A stretch of DNA of 64,000 nucleotides from JADJPF01 sp964492845 (GTDB lineage Bacteria > Acidobacteriota > Blastocatellia > Chloracidobacteriales > JADJPF01): the NCBI GenBank assembly GCA_964492845.1, contig CAZBMZ010000028.1, positions 17,687-81,686 on the forward strand, given 5' to 3'. The notes under the pieces were generated by a model. The model was not told the DNA's origin and searched no databases. It worked only from the letters and a program-made list of their open reading frames with translations. Below, piece by piece: positions 25,311-34,436 of the stretch (the stretch's first letter is position 1; every line of letters begins with the position of its first letter). Position numbers and translations under genes: made by a program.

Positions 25311-28300
25311 TTAACTTATATTTGTCGACTGCGCTTGATGATGTTTATAGCGATAATGTATAGCCCAGGCAGACACAAAAACAATAACTGCAAGTAAAAT
25401 CATAACTATAGATAACCATTGTTGCTCCCATTGAACTACGCTAAAGACTATTATGGCTATCGTTGTTAGAAAACTTGCTCCCCCAATAAAAACAGGTGTT
25501 TTCATTTGTAGTAAAATACCACCTAAAATTAGCACTAAGGAACATAGCAATAGCATAAAGTCATATTCTAAAGCAGATTGCTCAGCAATAAAGCGATAGT
25601 TCATCACATGAAGCATTGTTGGTAATACCCAAAATAAAGCACCAAGAGCTAGCCAAAAATCTCCAATTTTTTCAGATTTCTTCTTAGCTGAGTAGCCTGC
25701 CCATAAAATTACTGCTCCAATAGGTAAACTGTAAAACTCGGTTTGTGTTAAAAGGTCATAACCTAACCTAATACCTAAAGTTAGGTAAGTTAGCCCTCCT
25801 AAATAGAAAGTAGATATTTTGTAAAATTGCTTAAGAGTTTGGTTTTCAAGTTTAGTTGAAAGTAGTGCAAAAATCCCTGTAATTACTAGTAAAGACACTA
25901 GATAAGGTGTCAAGTTAGGATCATTTAATTCTAGTGAAGAAACGCTTTGAAATGTTATCCCTAGTAAAGTAAAAGCTAACACTCCATTAGCAGAATTGCT
26001 TATTGCTTGGTTAAGCCATTGGTATTTATCCCTTGTTTGATTTTCTATATAAAACAGTGCTGCACCATAGATTGCATAAAATATCATAAAGTAGCTAGTT
26101 TCAACATTTGCATATTGCAGTAATTTCCAGAGAGTAATAGCTATAGCTACTTGAGCAATATAAAAATTAACAACTTGTTTTCTAATTATTGTAGCTAAAA
26201 GATAAAAGGCAGCAATTTCCGCAAAAAAGAAGGCTGTAGCAATATGAGTTGTAGTTCTAAAAAACCCTGACCATAAACCTAAAGCTATTACTAAAGGTTG
26301 TGCAACTTGAGCAACCGCGCTTGCTCCAACAAACTTAGTTTTACTTAAGAAAGTATCTGCCACTAAATAAAGCATTAGAACAGGCATAAGAATTGCGGCT
26401 AAATCTCCCCAATTTTTTAGTCCACAATAGTTGCCAAAAAGACAAGTAGTTACAAGTAAAGCACTAAAAGTAAAATGGCTATAGGCTTGGGAAAGCTTTT
26501 GATCATTACTTAAATAAGTTCCAAGTCCATAAAATAGAACTATTTGCAAAAATCCTAAAGTTGTAAAAAATGAAAATTGGTCGGTGGAAAAACTATAACC
26601 AACAGCTAAAAAGCCTAGTCCGCTAACTATTATTACTAAATTAGCTAAAACTTCAAAAGTAGCATAAATTCCTTTTCTTATCTCTCGTGTTTCTAGCTGT
26701 TTAGCAATAATTAAATAACCAATTGCCAAGGTAGCTAAAGCAATAAACAGTGATTTATAGCTAGTAATGTTGAGTACTACTAATAAGTTAGGAATAAAAA
26801 TTATTCCAATTACACCTAACAAGATGGAATGCAAGGTATTTTGTTGTCCTTTTAAGTGTAAAAACTCCTTTGCACCAATTAAAGCTAGGGTTAGGGCAAT
26901 GGGCATAGCAAAAACAACATCTTTGCTATCTACAACTAATTCTAAACTTAAGTATGAGCAGTAAACTAAAAGAGCAGAGCTTAAAACTGTAGATAGATAA
27001 GAAAAAGCGTCTTTCATTGCTTGCCATAAGAAATTGCTTTGAGAAATTGCAAAATAGGCAAAAGCTAGTAAGGCAAAAGCTACAATTGTTTCCTGACGAT
27101 TTAGATAATCATATTTGGCTAATACAAGACTATAAGTAATAACCATTAAGCTAGTTGAAAAGATTGCTAATAAAGTTTTGTAGATTTCTTCCTTAAGTTG
27201 ATAGCTAAGAGCAGCAAAAATTAATGCTATTTCTAGCCAAAAAATTGCTAAGGTTAAATAGTCAAAGTCTTTGCTAATAGACATTTGAGCAAGTTTATAA
27301 ATTGAAATTGTCACAACAAGCAAAGAAACTTTTTGCCAAGCAAGGCTTAAAGAACTTTGATCAGCTTTTTCTAGTTGGTAACTTAGCACCAGTGCTACAA
27401 CAGAAATACTTGGCAGTAGAATCAAGAAGATATCTTTGTCTAAGGCTAAGTTGGTCAAAGATAAAATGTAAGCAACTAAAGATAAAAGAGCGACTCTATA
27501 AGTTATTTGCTCGCTTGATAAGTTATTTAATTTTGCTTGAAACATTATGGCTACTAAAACAAAAGCCAAAATTGTTGTCCAACTAGCAGAAATAGCAAAA
27601 AGTAAAAAGACTATAGCAATAACTAAATAAATCTCTCCAACTACTCTAGTAAATAGACTTATTGGCTTATTATAAAATTCTTCTAAGTTTGTTCTTTGTC
27701 CAATTACTCCTAAAAGCAATGTAGTCCCAGCAATTACCAAGTAGAAACTACTTATAGAGCTTTTTAGATGAATGAATAAAGAGATTTCTGACCAATAAAG
27801 AGCCGCTATAGCCAGGTAAACAAAGTAGCTAGCCCGTCGCATAACGCTAGAATAAGCATAGGCAAAAGTAGCGGCTAAGGCTAACCAAACCGTCATCAGA
27901 CTACTATAACTTGGGTCAAAATGCTTTTTAGTAGCAATAAATTCTTTTGGAAGTAAATCTATCAATGGAGTATAAAACAGTAAGGTTAAGGCTATACCAA
28001 CTTGGGCAAAATGAAAGAATGGACGACCTATTTTTTCTCTTGAAAACTCTGTTTCTGTGATAGCAGGCTTAAAATGTTGTTCAGCCAATAAACACACAAT
28101 GCTATAAACCATTAAGACAACTGCATAAGTGCTAGTAGATGCAACATTTCCTGCAAATTTATAAGCTAACGTCCAACTAGTAATAAGTCCTGTTACTAAG
28201 CTTAGATAAACAAACAAGCTATCTCTTAGAAAATATGCTATTGAACCATAAAGAAAAGTACAAGCCAGCCCTAAAACCCAACTTCGGCCAGTGTCAGCAA

Positions 28301-29153
28301 TTAAATTAGAATGAACTAAAAACCAAGGATTTATTGGCACAAGTAAAGCACCTGTTAAACTTAAAGCACGTCCTGCAACGTGTTCAGCCGTTTTACGTAC
28401 TAGCACAGTCCCTGACACTAAACTAGCAAGTGTAACAAGCATCAAAATAACAGCTTGAACTATAGGTTGAGTAAGTCCGCGATAGATTTCATTTCGATAA
28501 TAAAGAGCAACTCCGCCAACAAACAAGGCTGCACTAACAGCAAAAATAGTATTGATGTTTTCCGCAACTACTTCTCCTAAAGGCTTTTTTGGCTCAGGCG
28601 GAGGAGGCGGAATAAACTCAAAAGATTTGTTAGGTGAAATATTTGTTGTGTTAGAACTGTTAGAAATGTTTGCAACATTAACATTTTCAACATTTCTAGC
28701 AGGTGCTATATTGCTTGATGCTTCTACATTTAACCTATTTACGCTATTTATTTCACTTACTTCATTTAACTTACTATTTATTGGAATATTATTATTGTTA
28801 TCAGCCGCAATATCATTAATTAAATTAGCATTATCAGAAGTAGGTTGTTGAGGTTTAACTAAAAAAGTATTAGGTGATAGATCAGGAGTAGTTATATTAA
28901 CTTCAACAGATGCAATTTGTGGCAAGATAGATTGGATCAAGCTATGACGACGGCCACCATAAAAGCGAAAAAGTTCTTGTTCAACCCAAGGTTCAATCAG
29001 TCGATTAGTTCGCCATGCTGGAATTTCTCTAAGTAAATAATTAATAGAATTTACTTCTTGTAAGATATTTTCATCAAATCGAACACCACATTGAGGACAA
29101 GATTTTAGTTCTTCTTTAAGATTGTATTGGCAAATAAGACAAGTTTTTAACAT
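25311..29153 (-). CDS. Giant multi-pass membrane protein with N-terminal zinc ribbon
   Basis: About 1280 residues. The start is a zinc ribbon (CLICQ...SCPQCG, residues 5-22). A short soluble region follows (ELFRFYGGRRHSLI), then an Asn/Ser-rich stretch (about 100-180) and a Pro patch (PPPPPEPKKPLGEVV). From about residue 195 to the end there are dozens of hydrophobic helices separated by short loops. The layout recalls DUF2157/DUF2339-type proteins, whose role is unknown. GGAGG lies 7 bases before the ATG at 29153, which I prefer to the ATG two codons earlier. Upstream, a 257-base divergent region separates it from transketolase. I assign no function; the protein is surely in the inner membrane. 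Confidence 0.8.
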   Translation of the reverse strand: MLKTCLICQYNLKEELKSCPQCGVRFDENILQEVNSINYLLREIPAWRTNRLIEPWVEQELFRFYGGRRHSLIQSILPQIASVEVNITTPDLSPNTFLVKPQQPTSDNANLINDIAADNNNNIPINSKLNEVSEINSVNRLNVEASSNIAPARNVENVNVANISNSSNTTNISPNKSFEFIPPPPPEPKKPLGEVVAENINTIFAVSAALFVGGVALYYRNEIYRGLTQPIVQAVILMLVTLASLVSGTVLVRKTAEHVAGRALSLTGALLVPINPWFLVHSNLIADTGRSWVLGLACTFLYGSIAYFLRDSLFVYLSLVTGLITSWTLAYKFAGNVASTSTYAVVLMVYSIVCLLAEQHFKPAITETEFSREKIGRPFFHFAQVGIALTLLFYTPLIDLLPKEFIATKKHFDPSYSSLMTVWLALAATFAYAYSSVMRRASYFVYLAIAALYWSEISLFIHLKSSISSFYLVIAGTTLLLGVIGQRTNLEEFYNKPISLFTRVVGEIYLVIAIVFLLFAISASWTTILAFVLVAIMFQAKLNNLSSEQITYRVALLSLVAYILSLTNLALDKDIFLILLPSISVVALVLSYQLEKADQSSLSLAWQKVSLLVVTISIYKLAQMSISKDFDYLTLAIFWLEIALIFAALSYQLKEEIYKTLLAIFSTSLMVITYSLVLAKYDYLNRQETIVAFALLAFAYFAISQSNFLWQAMKDAFSYLSTVLSSALLVYCSYLSLELVVDSKDVVFAMPIALTLALIGAKEFLHLKGQQNTLHSILLGVIGIIFIPNLLVVLNITSYKSLFIALATLAIGYLIIAKQLETREIRKGIYATFEVLANLVIIVSGLGFLAVGYSFSTDQFSFFTTLGFLQIVLFYGLGTYLSNDQKLSQAYSHFTFSALLVTTCLFGNYCGLKNWGDLAAILMPVLMLYLVADTFLSKTKFVGASAVAQVAQPLVIALGLWSGFFRTTTHIATAFFFAEIAAFYLLATIIRKQVVNFYIAQVAIAITLWKLLQYANVETSYFMIFYAIYGAALFYIENQTRDKYQWLNQAISNSANGVLAFTLLGITFQSVSSLELNDPNLTPYLVSLLVITGIFALLSTKLENQTLKQFYKISTFYLGGLTYLTLGIRLGYDLLTQTEFYSLPIGAVILWAGYSAKKKSEKIGDFWLALGALFWVLPTMLHVMNYRFIAEQSALEYDFMLLLCSLVLILGGILLQMKTPVFIGGASFLTTIAIIVFSVVQWEQQWLSIVMILLAVIVFVSAWAIHYRYKHHQAQSTNIS

Positions 29154-29298
29154 AACCATTCCTCCATTTGCTAAAGATTATTATGGTTAGTGTTTAGAAA
29201 GTATGGTTGATTATGACACTTTTATTAGTGACACTTTAATAAATATTTAATTCTTTGCTGGTTAAGATACCTATCTCGAAAACATCTAAGAAGTAGTT

Positions 29299-29336
29299 CC
29301 CATTTGGTTGTTTTTACCCATTTGGTGTGTTATAGT
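29299..29336 (+). promoter_or_regulatory. Transketolase promoter with overlapping direct repeats
   Basis: TTGTTT (29308-29313), a 17-base spacer and TATAGT (29331-29336) make a fair sigma70-type promoter 75 bases before the tkt start. The word CCCATTTGGT occurs twice, at 29299-29308 and 29317-29326. The copies are 18 bases apart and flank or overlap the -35 box and spacer, as an operator for a regulator might. The regulator is unknown. Confidence 0.55.
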
Positions 29337-29410
29337 TCGCGCCCAGGTAAGTCTCTAAATCCTTGATAGAAAAGCATATTAAAAACACCCACGGAAGGAG
29401 CTATTTTTTA

Positions 29411-31477
29411 ATGAGTCTTGATAAAATGTCTCTTGATGAGCTTTGTATTACAACAATTCGTACCCTAGCAATGGATGGTGTACAAAAAGCCAATTCTGGT
29501 CACCCAGGCACCCCCATGGCATTAGCACCAGTAGCATACACTTTATTTAACCAATTTATGCACTTTAACCCCAGAAATCCACATTGGCCCAATCGGGATC
29601 GCTTTGTGCTTTCTGCTGGTCATGCATCTATGTTGCTTTATAGTGTGCTACATATTTCTGGGTATGATTTGCCTCTCGAAGAATTAAAAAACTTCCGGCA
29701 GTGGGATAGTAAAACCCCAGGCCACCCGGAATATCACCTAACTCCAGGTGTAGAAACTACTACTGGCCCACTTGGTCAAGGTGTAGCAAATTCCGTTGGT
29801 ATGGGAATTGCCCAACGCTGGTTAGCTAGCCATTTTAATCGCCCTGGTCATGAAATTGTTAATTATAAGATTTTTGCTATTGCTGGTGATGGCTGTATGA
29901 TGGAAGGTGTTTCTAGTGAAGCAGCTTCTTTAGCCGGTCATTTAGGACTCTCAAACATTGTTTGGATTTATGATAATAACCACATCACAATTGAAGGTAA
30001 TACAGCACTAGCATTTACTGAAGATGTTGGCGCGCGTTTTATGGCCTATCATTGGAATGTTTTACGTGTAAGTGATGCTAATGATACAGAAATGCTTGCT
30101 AAGGCACTAACCTTAGCTGACAAGGAAAAAGAACGTCCAACCATGATAATTGTTGATAGCCACATTGCCTGGGGCGCGCCTAATAAACAAGACACTCACG
30201 GCGCACATGGTGAACCCCTTGGAGACGAAGAAATTAGACTAACCAAACGTCGTTATGGCTGGCCTGAAGAAGAAAAATTCCTTGTACCAGATCGCGCTCA
30301 TGACTTTACCAATATGTGTATTAAACGCGGTCAAGAACAAGAAGAAGCATGGAACGCTAAGTTTGCTGCTTATGCTCAAGAATATCCAGAACTAGCTAAA
30401 GAATGGGAAACCATGCAAGCTGGAAAACTCCCAGAAAACTGGGATGCTAATTTACCAGAATTTCCTGCTGATCCTAAAGGTTTAGCTAGCCGTGAATCTT
30501 CTTCTAAAGTTCTAGCTGCTGTTGCTAAAGCAGTACCTTGGTTTGTAGGTGGTGCTGCTGACCTTGCGCCATCAACCAAAACCCGTATTCCTGATGGTGG
30601 CGAATTCCAAAAAGAAAGTTATGGCGGTCGTAACTTCCACTTTGGAGTACGTGAACATGCAATGGGATCAACTCTTAATGGTATGGCTCTTTCTAAATTA
30701 AGACCTTATGGAGCAGGATTTTTAATCTTCTCAGACTATTCACGTCCTACAATGAGACTCTCTGCTTTAATGGAATTACCTGTTACTTATATTTATACAC
30801 ATGATTCTATTGGTGTAGGTGAAGACGGCCCAACACACCAACCTATTGAACAATTAGCTTCTATTCGTGCAATCCCTTATATAGTTGTTCTACGTCCAGC
30901 AGATGCTAATGAAGTAACTGAATCCTGGCGTTATATCATGAATAACAATCACCGCCCAGTAGCTTTGATTCTTAGCCGTCAAGCTCTACCAACCTATGAT
31001 CGTAGCAAGTTTGGTTCAGCTAAAGGTGTTCATCGTGGAGCTTATATTTTGGCTGATTGTGAAGGCACACCTGAAGTTATTTTGATTGGTACAGGTTCAG
31101 AAGTTCAATGGTGCGTTGGAGCTTATGAAAGACTTATTGCTGAAGGTGTTCGCGCTCGTGTTGTTAGTATTCCTTCATGGGAATTATTTGAGGAAGAATC
31201 TGATTCTTATCGTGAAGAAGTATTGCCATCAAGCTGTCGCGCTCGTGTAGCTGTAGAAGCAGGTACATCTATTGGTTGGCGACGTTATGTTGGTTTTGAA
31301 GGTGCAATCATTGCTCGTCGAGAATTTGGTGCATCAGCCCCACTAAAAGAACTACTTAAACACTTTGGATTTACTGTTGATGATGTAGTCAAACAAGCTA
31401 AAGCGTTATTAGGCCATCAAGCTCCTACAACAGGAACTCGTTTACTGCCAAATATTCCTGGTTTAACAACTGAGTAA
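29411..31477 (+). CDS. tkt: Transketolase
   Basis: Transketolase moves two-carbon units between sugar phosphates with thiamine diphosphate, linking the pentose-phosphate pathway to glycolysis. The 688 residues show the N-terminal pyrophosphate-binding domain (NSGHPGTPMALAPVAY, GPLGQGVANSVGMG, GDGCMMEGVSSEAASLAGHLGL with the metal-binding Asn in YDNNHITIEG). The middle domain has FGVREHAMGSTLNGMAL with the catalytic Glu, and THDSIGVGEDGPTHQPIEQL. The C-terminal domain has LIGTGSEVQ. GGAAGGAG lies 10 bases before ATG 29411; a TTG at 29363 would add an unlikely 16 residues. It stands alone, between its own promoter and a strong terminator. Confidence 0.96.
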   Translation: MSLDKMSLDELCITTIRTLAMDGVQKANSGHPGTPMALAPVAYTLFNQFMHFNPRNPHWPNRDRFVLSAGHASMLLYSVLHISGYDLPLEELKNFRQWDSKTPGHPEYHLTPGVETTTGPLGQGVANSVGMGIAQRWLASHFNRPGHEIVNYKIFAIAGDGCMMEGVSSEAASLAGHLGLSNIVWIYDNNHITIEGNTALAFTEDVGARFMAYHWNVLRVSDANDTEMLAKALTLADKEKERPTMIIVDSHIAWGAPNKQDTHGAHGEPLGDEEIRLTKRRYGWPEEEKFLVPDRAHDFTNMCIKRGQEQEEAWNAKFAAYAQEYPELAKEWETMQAGKLPENWDANLPEFPADPKGLASRESSSKVLAAVAKAVPWFVGGAADLAPSTKTRIPDGGEFQKESYGGRNFHFGVREHAMGSTLNGMALSKLRPYGAGFLIFSDYSRPTMRLSALMELPVTYIYTHDSIGVGEDGPTHQPIEQLASIRAIPYIVVLRPADANEVTESWRYIMNNNHRPVALILSRQALPTYDRSKFGSAKGVHRGAYILADCEGTPEVILIGTGSEVQWCVGAYERLIAEGVRARVVSIPSWELFEEESDSYREEVLPSSCRARVAVEAGTSIGWRRYVGFEGAIIARREFGASAPLKELLKHFGFTVDDVVKQAKALLGHQAPTTGTRLLPNIPGLTTE

Positions 31478-31503
31478 CTTTCTAGAAAAACATCTATTTA
31501 ACA

Positions 31504-31535
31504 AAAAAGGCAACCTCTTTGTGGGTTGCCTTTTT
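31504..31535 (+). terminator. Intrinsic terminator after transketolase
   Basis: AAAAAGGCAACC (31504-31515) pairs perfectly with GGTTGCCTTTTT (31524-31535) around an 8-base loop, 26 bases after the tkt stop. The T-run is part of the 3' arm, and the A-run on the other side lets it act on the convergent gene too. Confidence 0.88.
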
Positions 31536-31571
31536 AACTTAATAGTATCAAGTTCATCGCAATATTACTTT

Positions 31572-32249
31572 TTATTTTTCTTTAGATGATTCTAGTTTTA
31601 CAAGTTTTGGGTGAAAATGAAACTCACAAAGTGGGTGATTTTGTGCAATAGTTTGAGGACGAGTAAGAGTAACCCCCCATAAATTTGCCATATGATTATC
31701 AAGAGAACATGCAGCAGAAGCAGTTAGTTCAGGAACATTTTGTTCTTTGAAGTAGTTTGCTAGTGGACATAAAGTTACATCAAAAGCTACCTCATTAGAG
31801 TTAGTGCGTTTGCGATATTGAAAAGGTGCAGTAAAGATCAATAGAAACATCAAATTAATTATCCAATTAATTCTAGTCAACAGTTGACTACTACGAAGAC
31901 GCGATATATAAAAAACAGCTTTATTTGCAGGGCCAAATACAGACCAATTTATCTTCTCAATAAGTTCTTTAGCAGAAGATTGTGCAATGCCTTGCTCTTG
32001 TGCTGCAAGATACAAAGCACAATCCCATTCCATATAGCGCAATAAATGATTTGTACCTAGTGAGTGGTGCGGGCGTTTTAATGCTAATTTTTTCTGCTGT
32101 TCTAAAGTTTTATTCCAAACTTCTTTAGCGTCCTCCAATTTCATTACTTCTTTTAATGCTAGTAGTGCATAGTGCTTAAAAGCTGTTTTTGGAAAATAAA
32201 ACATCATTACCTTTAATAGATTTACACTACTTGTTTCTTTCACACTCAT
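31572..32249 (-). CDS. L-2-amino-thiazoline-4-carboxylate hydrolase-like protein
   Basis: A 225-residue protein. Its C-terminal half has the pattern I associate with the ATC-hydrolase family (PF14196 type): FDVTLCPLANYFKEQNVPELTASAACSLD, then LTRPQTIAQNHPLCEFHFH, with three spaced cysteines. One hydrophobic stretch (about 127-142, INLMFLLIFTAPF) could touch the membrane. The named enzyme opens the thiazoline ring on the way to L-cysteine, but most family members are untested and I would not assign that reaction here. It precedes htrA on opposite transcription logic: both are on the minus strand, with htrA upstream by 57 bases, so they may share a transcript. Confidence 0.65.
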   Translation of the reverse strand: MSVKETSSVNLLKVMMFYFPKTAFKHYALLALKEVMKLEDAKEVWNKTLEQQKKLALKRPHHSLGTNHLLRYMEWDCALYLAAQEQGIAQSSAKELIEKINWSVFGPANKAVFYISRLRSSQLLTRINWIINLMFLLIFTAPFQYRKRTNSNEVAFDVTLCPLANYFKEQNVPELTASAACSLDNHMANLWGVTLTRPQTIAQNHPLCEFHFHPKLVKLESSKEK

Positions 32250-32306
32250 TTAGGCTCTTCTTTTCTAGCTCTGCTCTTAAGTTTTTTATCCATTTCATTT
32301 ACGAAA

Positions 32307-33497
32307 CTATCGATTATAAGCTTTGGGCTTAGGTTCAAGTTTAATAGTGATTTGAATAGGTTGACCGTCCCGATAAACTTCAACTTGAACTGTATCTGTA
32401 GGCTTAAAGTTATTTAATGCACGATAAAGATCTTCTTCACTCTTTACAGGATAATTACCTACTTTAGTTAGCACATCTGCTTCTAAATGATACATATTGC
32501 CTCGTCTTATTAATCTCTCACTTCCACGAATACCTGCACGACCTGCTGGGCCTTCAGGTAAAACGGCTGTAATAATTAACCCTTCTTTTACTCCTAAATC
32601 TATTGCATTAGCAATCTGTGGGGTAATTGAACGAGTTGCAACTGCTAACCAAGGTCTTAAGACTTGCCCATAATTAATCAATTCTGGTATTACTCGTTTA
32701 GCAATATCTACTGGAACTGCAAAACCAATTCCAACTGATCCACCAGAAGGGCTATAAATAGCTGTATTTACGCCTATCATTTCCCCATTAGCATTAAGTA
32801 GCGGCCCACCAGAATTACCAGGATTAATAGAAGCATCTGTTTGGATTACATTATCTACTGTACGACCATTAGCGGTTTTTAGCGGACGACCAAGGCCAGA
32901 AATAATTCCACGTGTTAAAGTTCGATCTAAGCCAAAAGGATTACCTATAGCTAATACTTTTTGACCAATACGTAGTTCTTGAGAGTTACCTAGCGGAACA
33001 ACATGAAGCTTTTCTACAGGAGCATCTATTTTTATTACAGCTAAATCATTGTCTGGATCTTTGCCTATTACCTTTGCCTTGTAAGTACTTTTATCAGCTA
33101 AAGTTACAGTTAGTTCTTGTGCATCTTTAATTACATGAACATTAGTTAAAATATGTCCTTTTTTATCAATAATAGAACCAGATCCCGTTCCTTGTTGTGC
33201 TTCAACTTCATTGCCCCAAAAATCTTCTAAGTAAGCCGTACTAGTAATATTAACTACCCCTGGGCTAATGTTGTCATAGACTTGGATATTATTTTGTTCA
33301 TCTAAGGAAAAAACATCTGTTTTTGTTATTTTAGGAGGTTCTGTATTAAGTGAAGTTGAGCTAGTAATTTCTGAAGTAGTACTAGCGGTAGACAAGGCAA
33401 TACGCCAATAGCGATCATAAATAGCAACAATACTACCAGCCAGTACTGCGGAAATAACGGAAAGTAAGATTAATTGTCTGACTGTTAGACGATACAT
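32307..33497 (-). CDS. Membrane-anchored HtrA/DegP-type serine protease
   Basis: A 396-residue trypsin-like protease of envelope quality control. One N-terminal membrane anchor (residues 8-27) is followed by a Ser/Thr-rich linker and the protease domain with the triad His121 (NVHVI), Asp151 (DNDLAVI) and Ser229 (NPGNSGGPL). A single PDZ domain (about 295-385) ends the protein. Such enzymes face the periplasm and degrade or refold damaged proteins. GAGGG precedes the ATG at 33497; the longer frame to 33536 lacks a ribosome binding site. The upstream 381 bases separate it from the divergent PilZ gene and must hold its promoter. Confidence 0.93.
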   Translation of the reverse strand: MYRLTVRQLILLSVISAVLAGSIVAIYDRYWRIALSTASTTSEITSSTSLNTEPPKITKTDVFSLDEQNNIQVYDNISPGVVNITSTAYLEDFWGNEVEAQQGTGSGSIIDKKGHILTNVHVIKDAQELTVTLADKSTYKAKVIGKDPDNDLAVIKIDAPVEKLHVVPLGNSQELRIGQKVLAIGNPFGLDRTLTRGIISGLGRPLKTANGRTVDNVIQTDASINPGNSGGPLLNANGEMIGVNTAIYSPSGGSVGIGFAVPVDIAKRVIPELINYGQVLRPWLAVATRSITPQIANAIDLGVKEGLIITAVLPEGPAGRAGIRGSERLIRRGNMYHLEADVLTKVGNYPVKSEEDLYRALNNFKPTDTVQVEVYRDGQPIQITIKLEPKPKAYNR

Positions 33498-33878
33498 AGT
33501 TAAACCCTCGGTAAAAATTTTATTTATTTTAGTCAAAATTAAAGAAAAATGGTCAATTTATATAACTCTCAAAGAAAAATTTTGTTTCATTTTTGCCTCT
33601 AAGTTTTGCCCAACAACAATCAAAATTAGTAGATTAAATAAATCTTTTTTCTAATTAGAAAATGCTCTTTTCTAGTAAAAATTATATGTTACAATGGAGC
33701 AATTTCAATGATTTGTAGTCCAACACTTGCTTGCTTTACTAAATAATCTCTATTGTTAATATATGGTAAGTAAAGTCTGGAAAACCTTGCAATACCAGTC
33801 ACCCTACCTAAGAATTGTTAGTAAAGTAATAAACCGTAATTTATAAGTTATTTAAATTAGATTAAGGAGAATAATCTG
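33498..33878. other. Divergent intergenic region, 381 bases
   Basis: This region lies between htrA (-) and the PilZ gene (+). It is AT-rich, without a convincing open frame or tRNA. A TGTTACAAT near 33687-33695 resembles an extended -10 box on the plus strand, but no matching -35 was found. The only clear structure is the small hairpin holding the PilZ ribosome binding site (33859-33877). Confidence 0.45.
33859..33877 (+). promoter_or_regulatory. Hairpin presenting the PilZ gene's Shine-Dalgarno in its loop
   Basis: AGATTA (33859-33864) pairs with TAATCT (33872-33877), leaving AGGAGAA (33865-33871) as loop. The loop is the ribosome binding site for the ATG at 33879. A GGA in a hairpin loop over the ribosome binding site is the geometry of CsrA/RsmA sites. 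Binding is inference; no csrA is in the window. Confidence 0.4.
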
Positions 33879-34361
33879 ATGCAAGGTTTTTGCGACAGTT
33901 GCGAAGAGAGTGTTGATCATCTGTTCGATCTGACGCGTCTACCAGAATTTCGTGAAGTTGTACGTCGTCAAAATTATCGTAAAGTTTGTCAGCTTTGTTA
34001 TGACGATCTCTATGATGATATGAAACAGCAACAAGAAAATCAGGATCGTCGGACGGAGGTTCGCCATTCACTTAAACTAAACATTAATATTAGTGGCGTT
34101 GATCGTGAAGGGCAAAAGTTTTCTGAGCAAACTTTTACGCAGGATGTAAGTTTGTCTGGAGCTAAAATTTCTGTTTCTCATCAAATAGAACAAGGTAGTG
34201 TATTAACTCTTTCTGTACCTGATGCTAAGTTTGAAGCAGCAGTAATTATTGAGTTAGTTTGGCAAGATGGTAAATCTAAGTCGGCTGGATTAAGGATAGT
34301 AGAAGCAAGCGATGCTTGGGCCAAAATGATTAACCAGGCTATTGAAACGGCTAAAGTCTAA
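33879..34361 (+). CDS. PilZ-domain protein with two N-terminal CxxC pairs
   Basis: The 160-residue protein has a cysteine-rich N-terminus (CDSC at 5-8 and CQLC about 30 residues later), probably one zinc site. A PilZ domain follows (about 58-155): RRTEVRHSLKLNI supplies the arginine-rich c-di-GMP motif in the form RxxxRH, and DVSLSGAKI matches the D/NxSxxG motif. PilZ proteins bind cyclic di-GMP and alter motility or surface polymers. No diguanylate cyclase is in the window, though the pilT genes are. AAGGAG precedes the ATG inside a small hairpin. A terminator follows directly. Confidence 0.88.
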   Translation: MQGFCDSCEESVDHLFDLTRLPEFREVVRRQNYRKVCQLCYDDLYDDMKQQQENQDRRTEVRHSLKLNINISGVDREGQKFSEQTFTQDVSLSGAKISVSHQIEQGSVLTLSVPDAKFEAAVIIELVWQDGKSKSAGLRIVEASDAWAKMINQAIETAKV

Positions 34362-34383
34362 AAATCTACCAATCTAAAAACTA

Positions 34384-34410
34384 AAAATGGCAGTTACTAA
34401 CTGCCATTTT
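34384..34410. terminator. Bidirectional terminator after the PilZ gene
   Basis: AAAATGGCAGTT (34384-34395) pairs perfectly with AACTGCCATTTT (34399-34410) around ACT. It lies between the stops of convergent genes at 34361 (+) and 34437 (-). Confidence 0.85.
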
Positions 34411-34436
34411 AGTTGATTTTAGACTACTACAAACCT

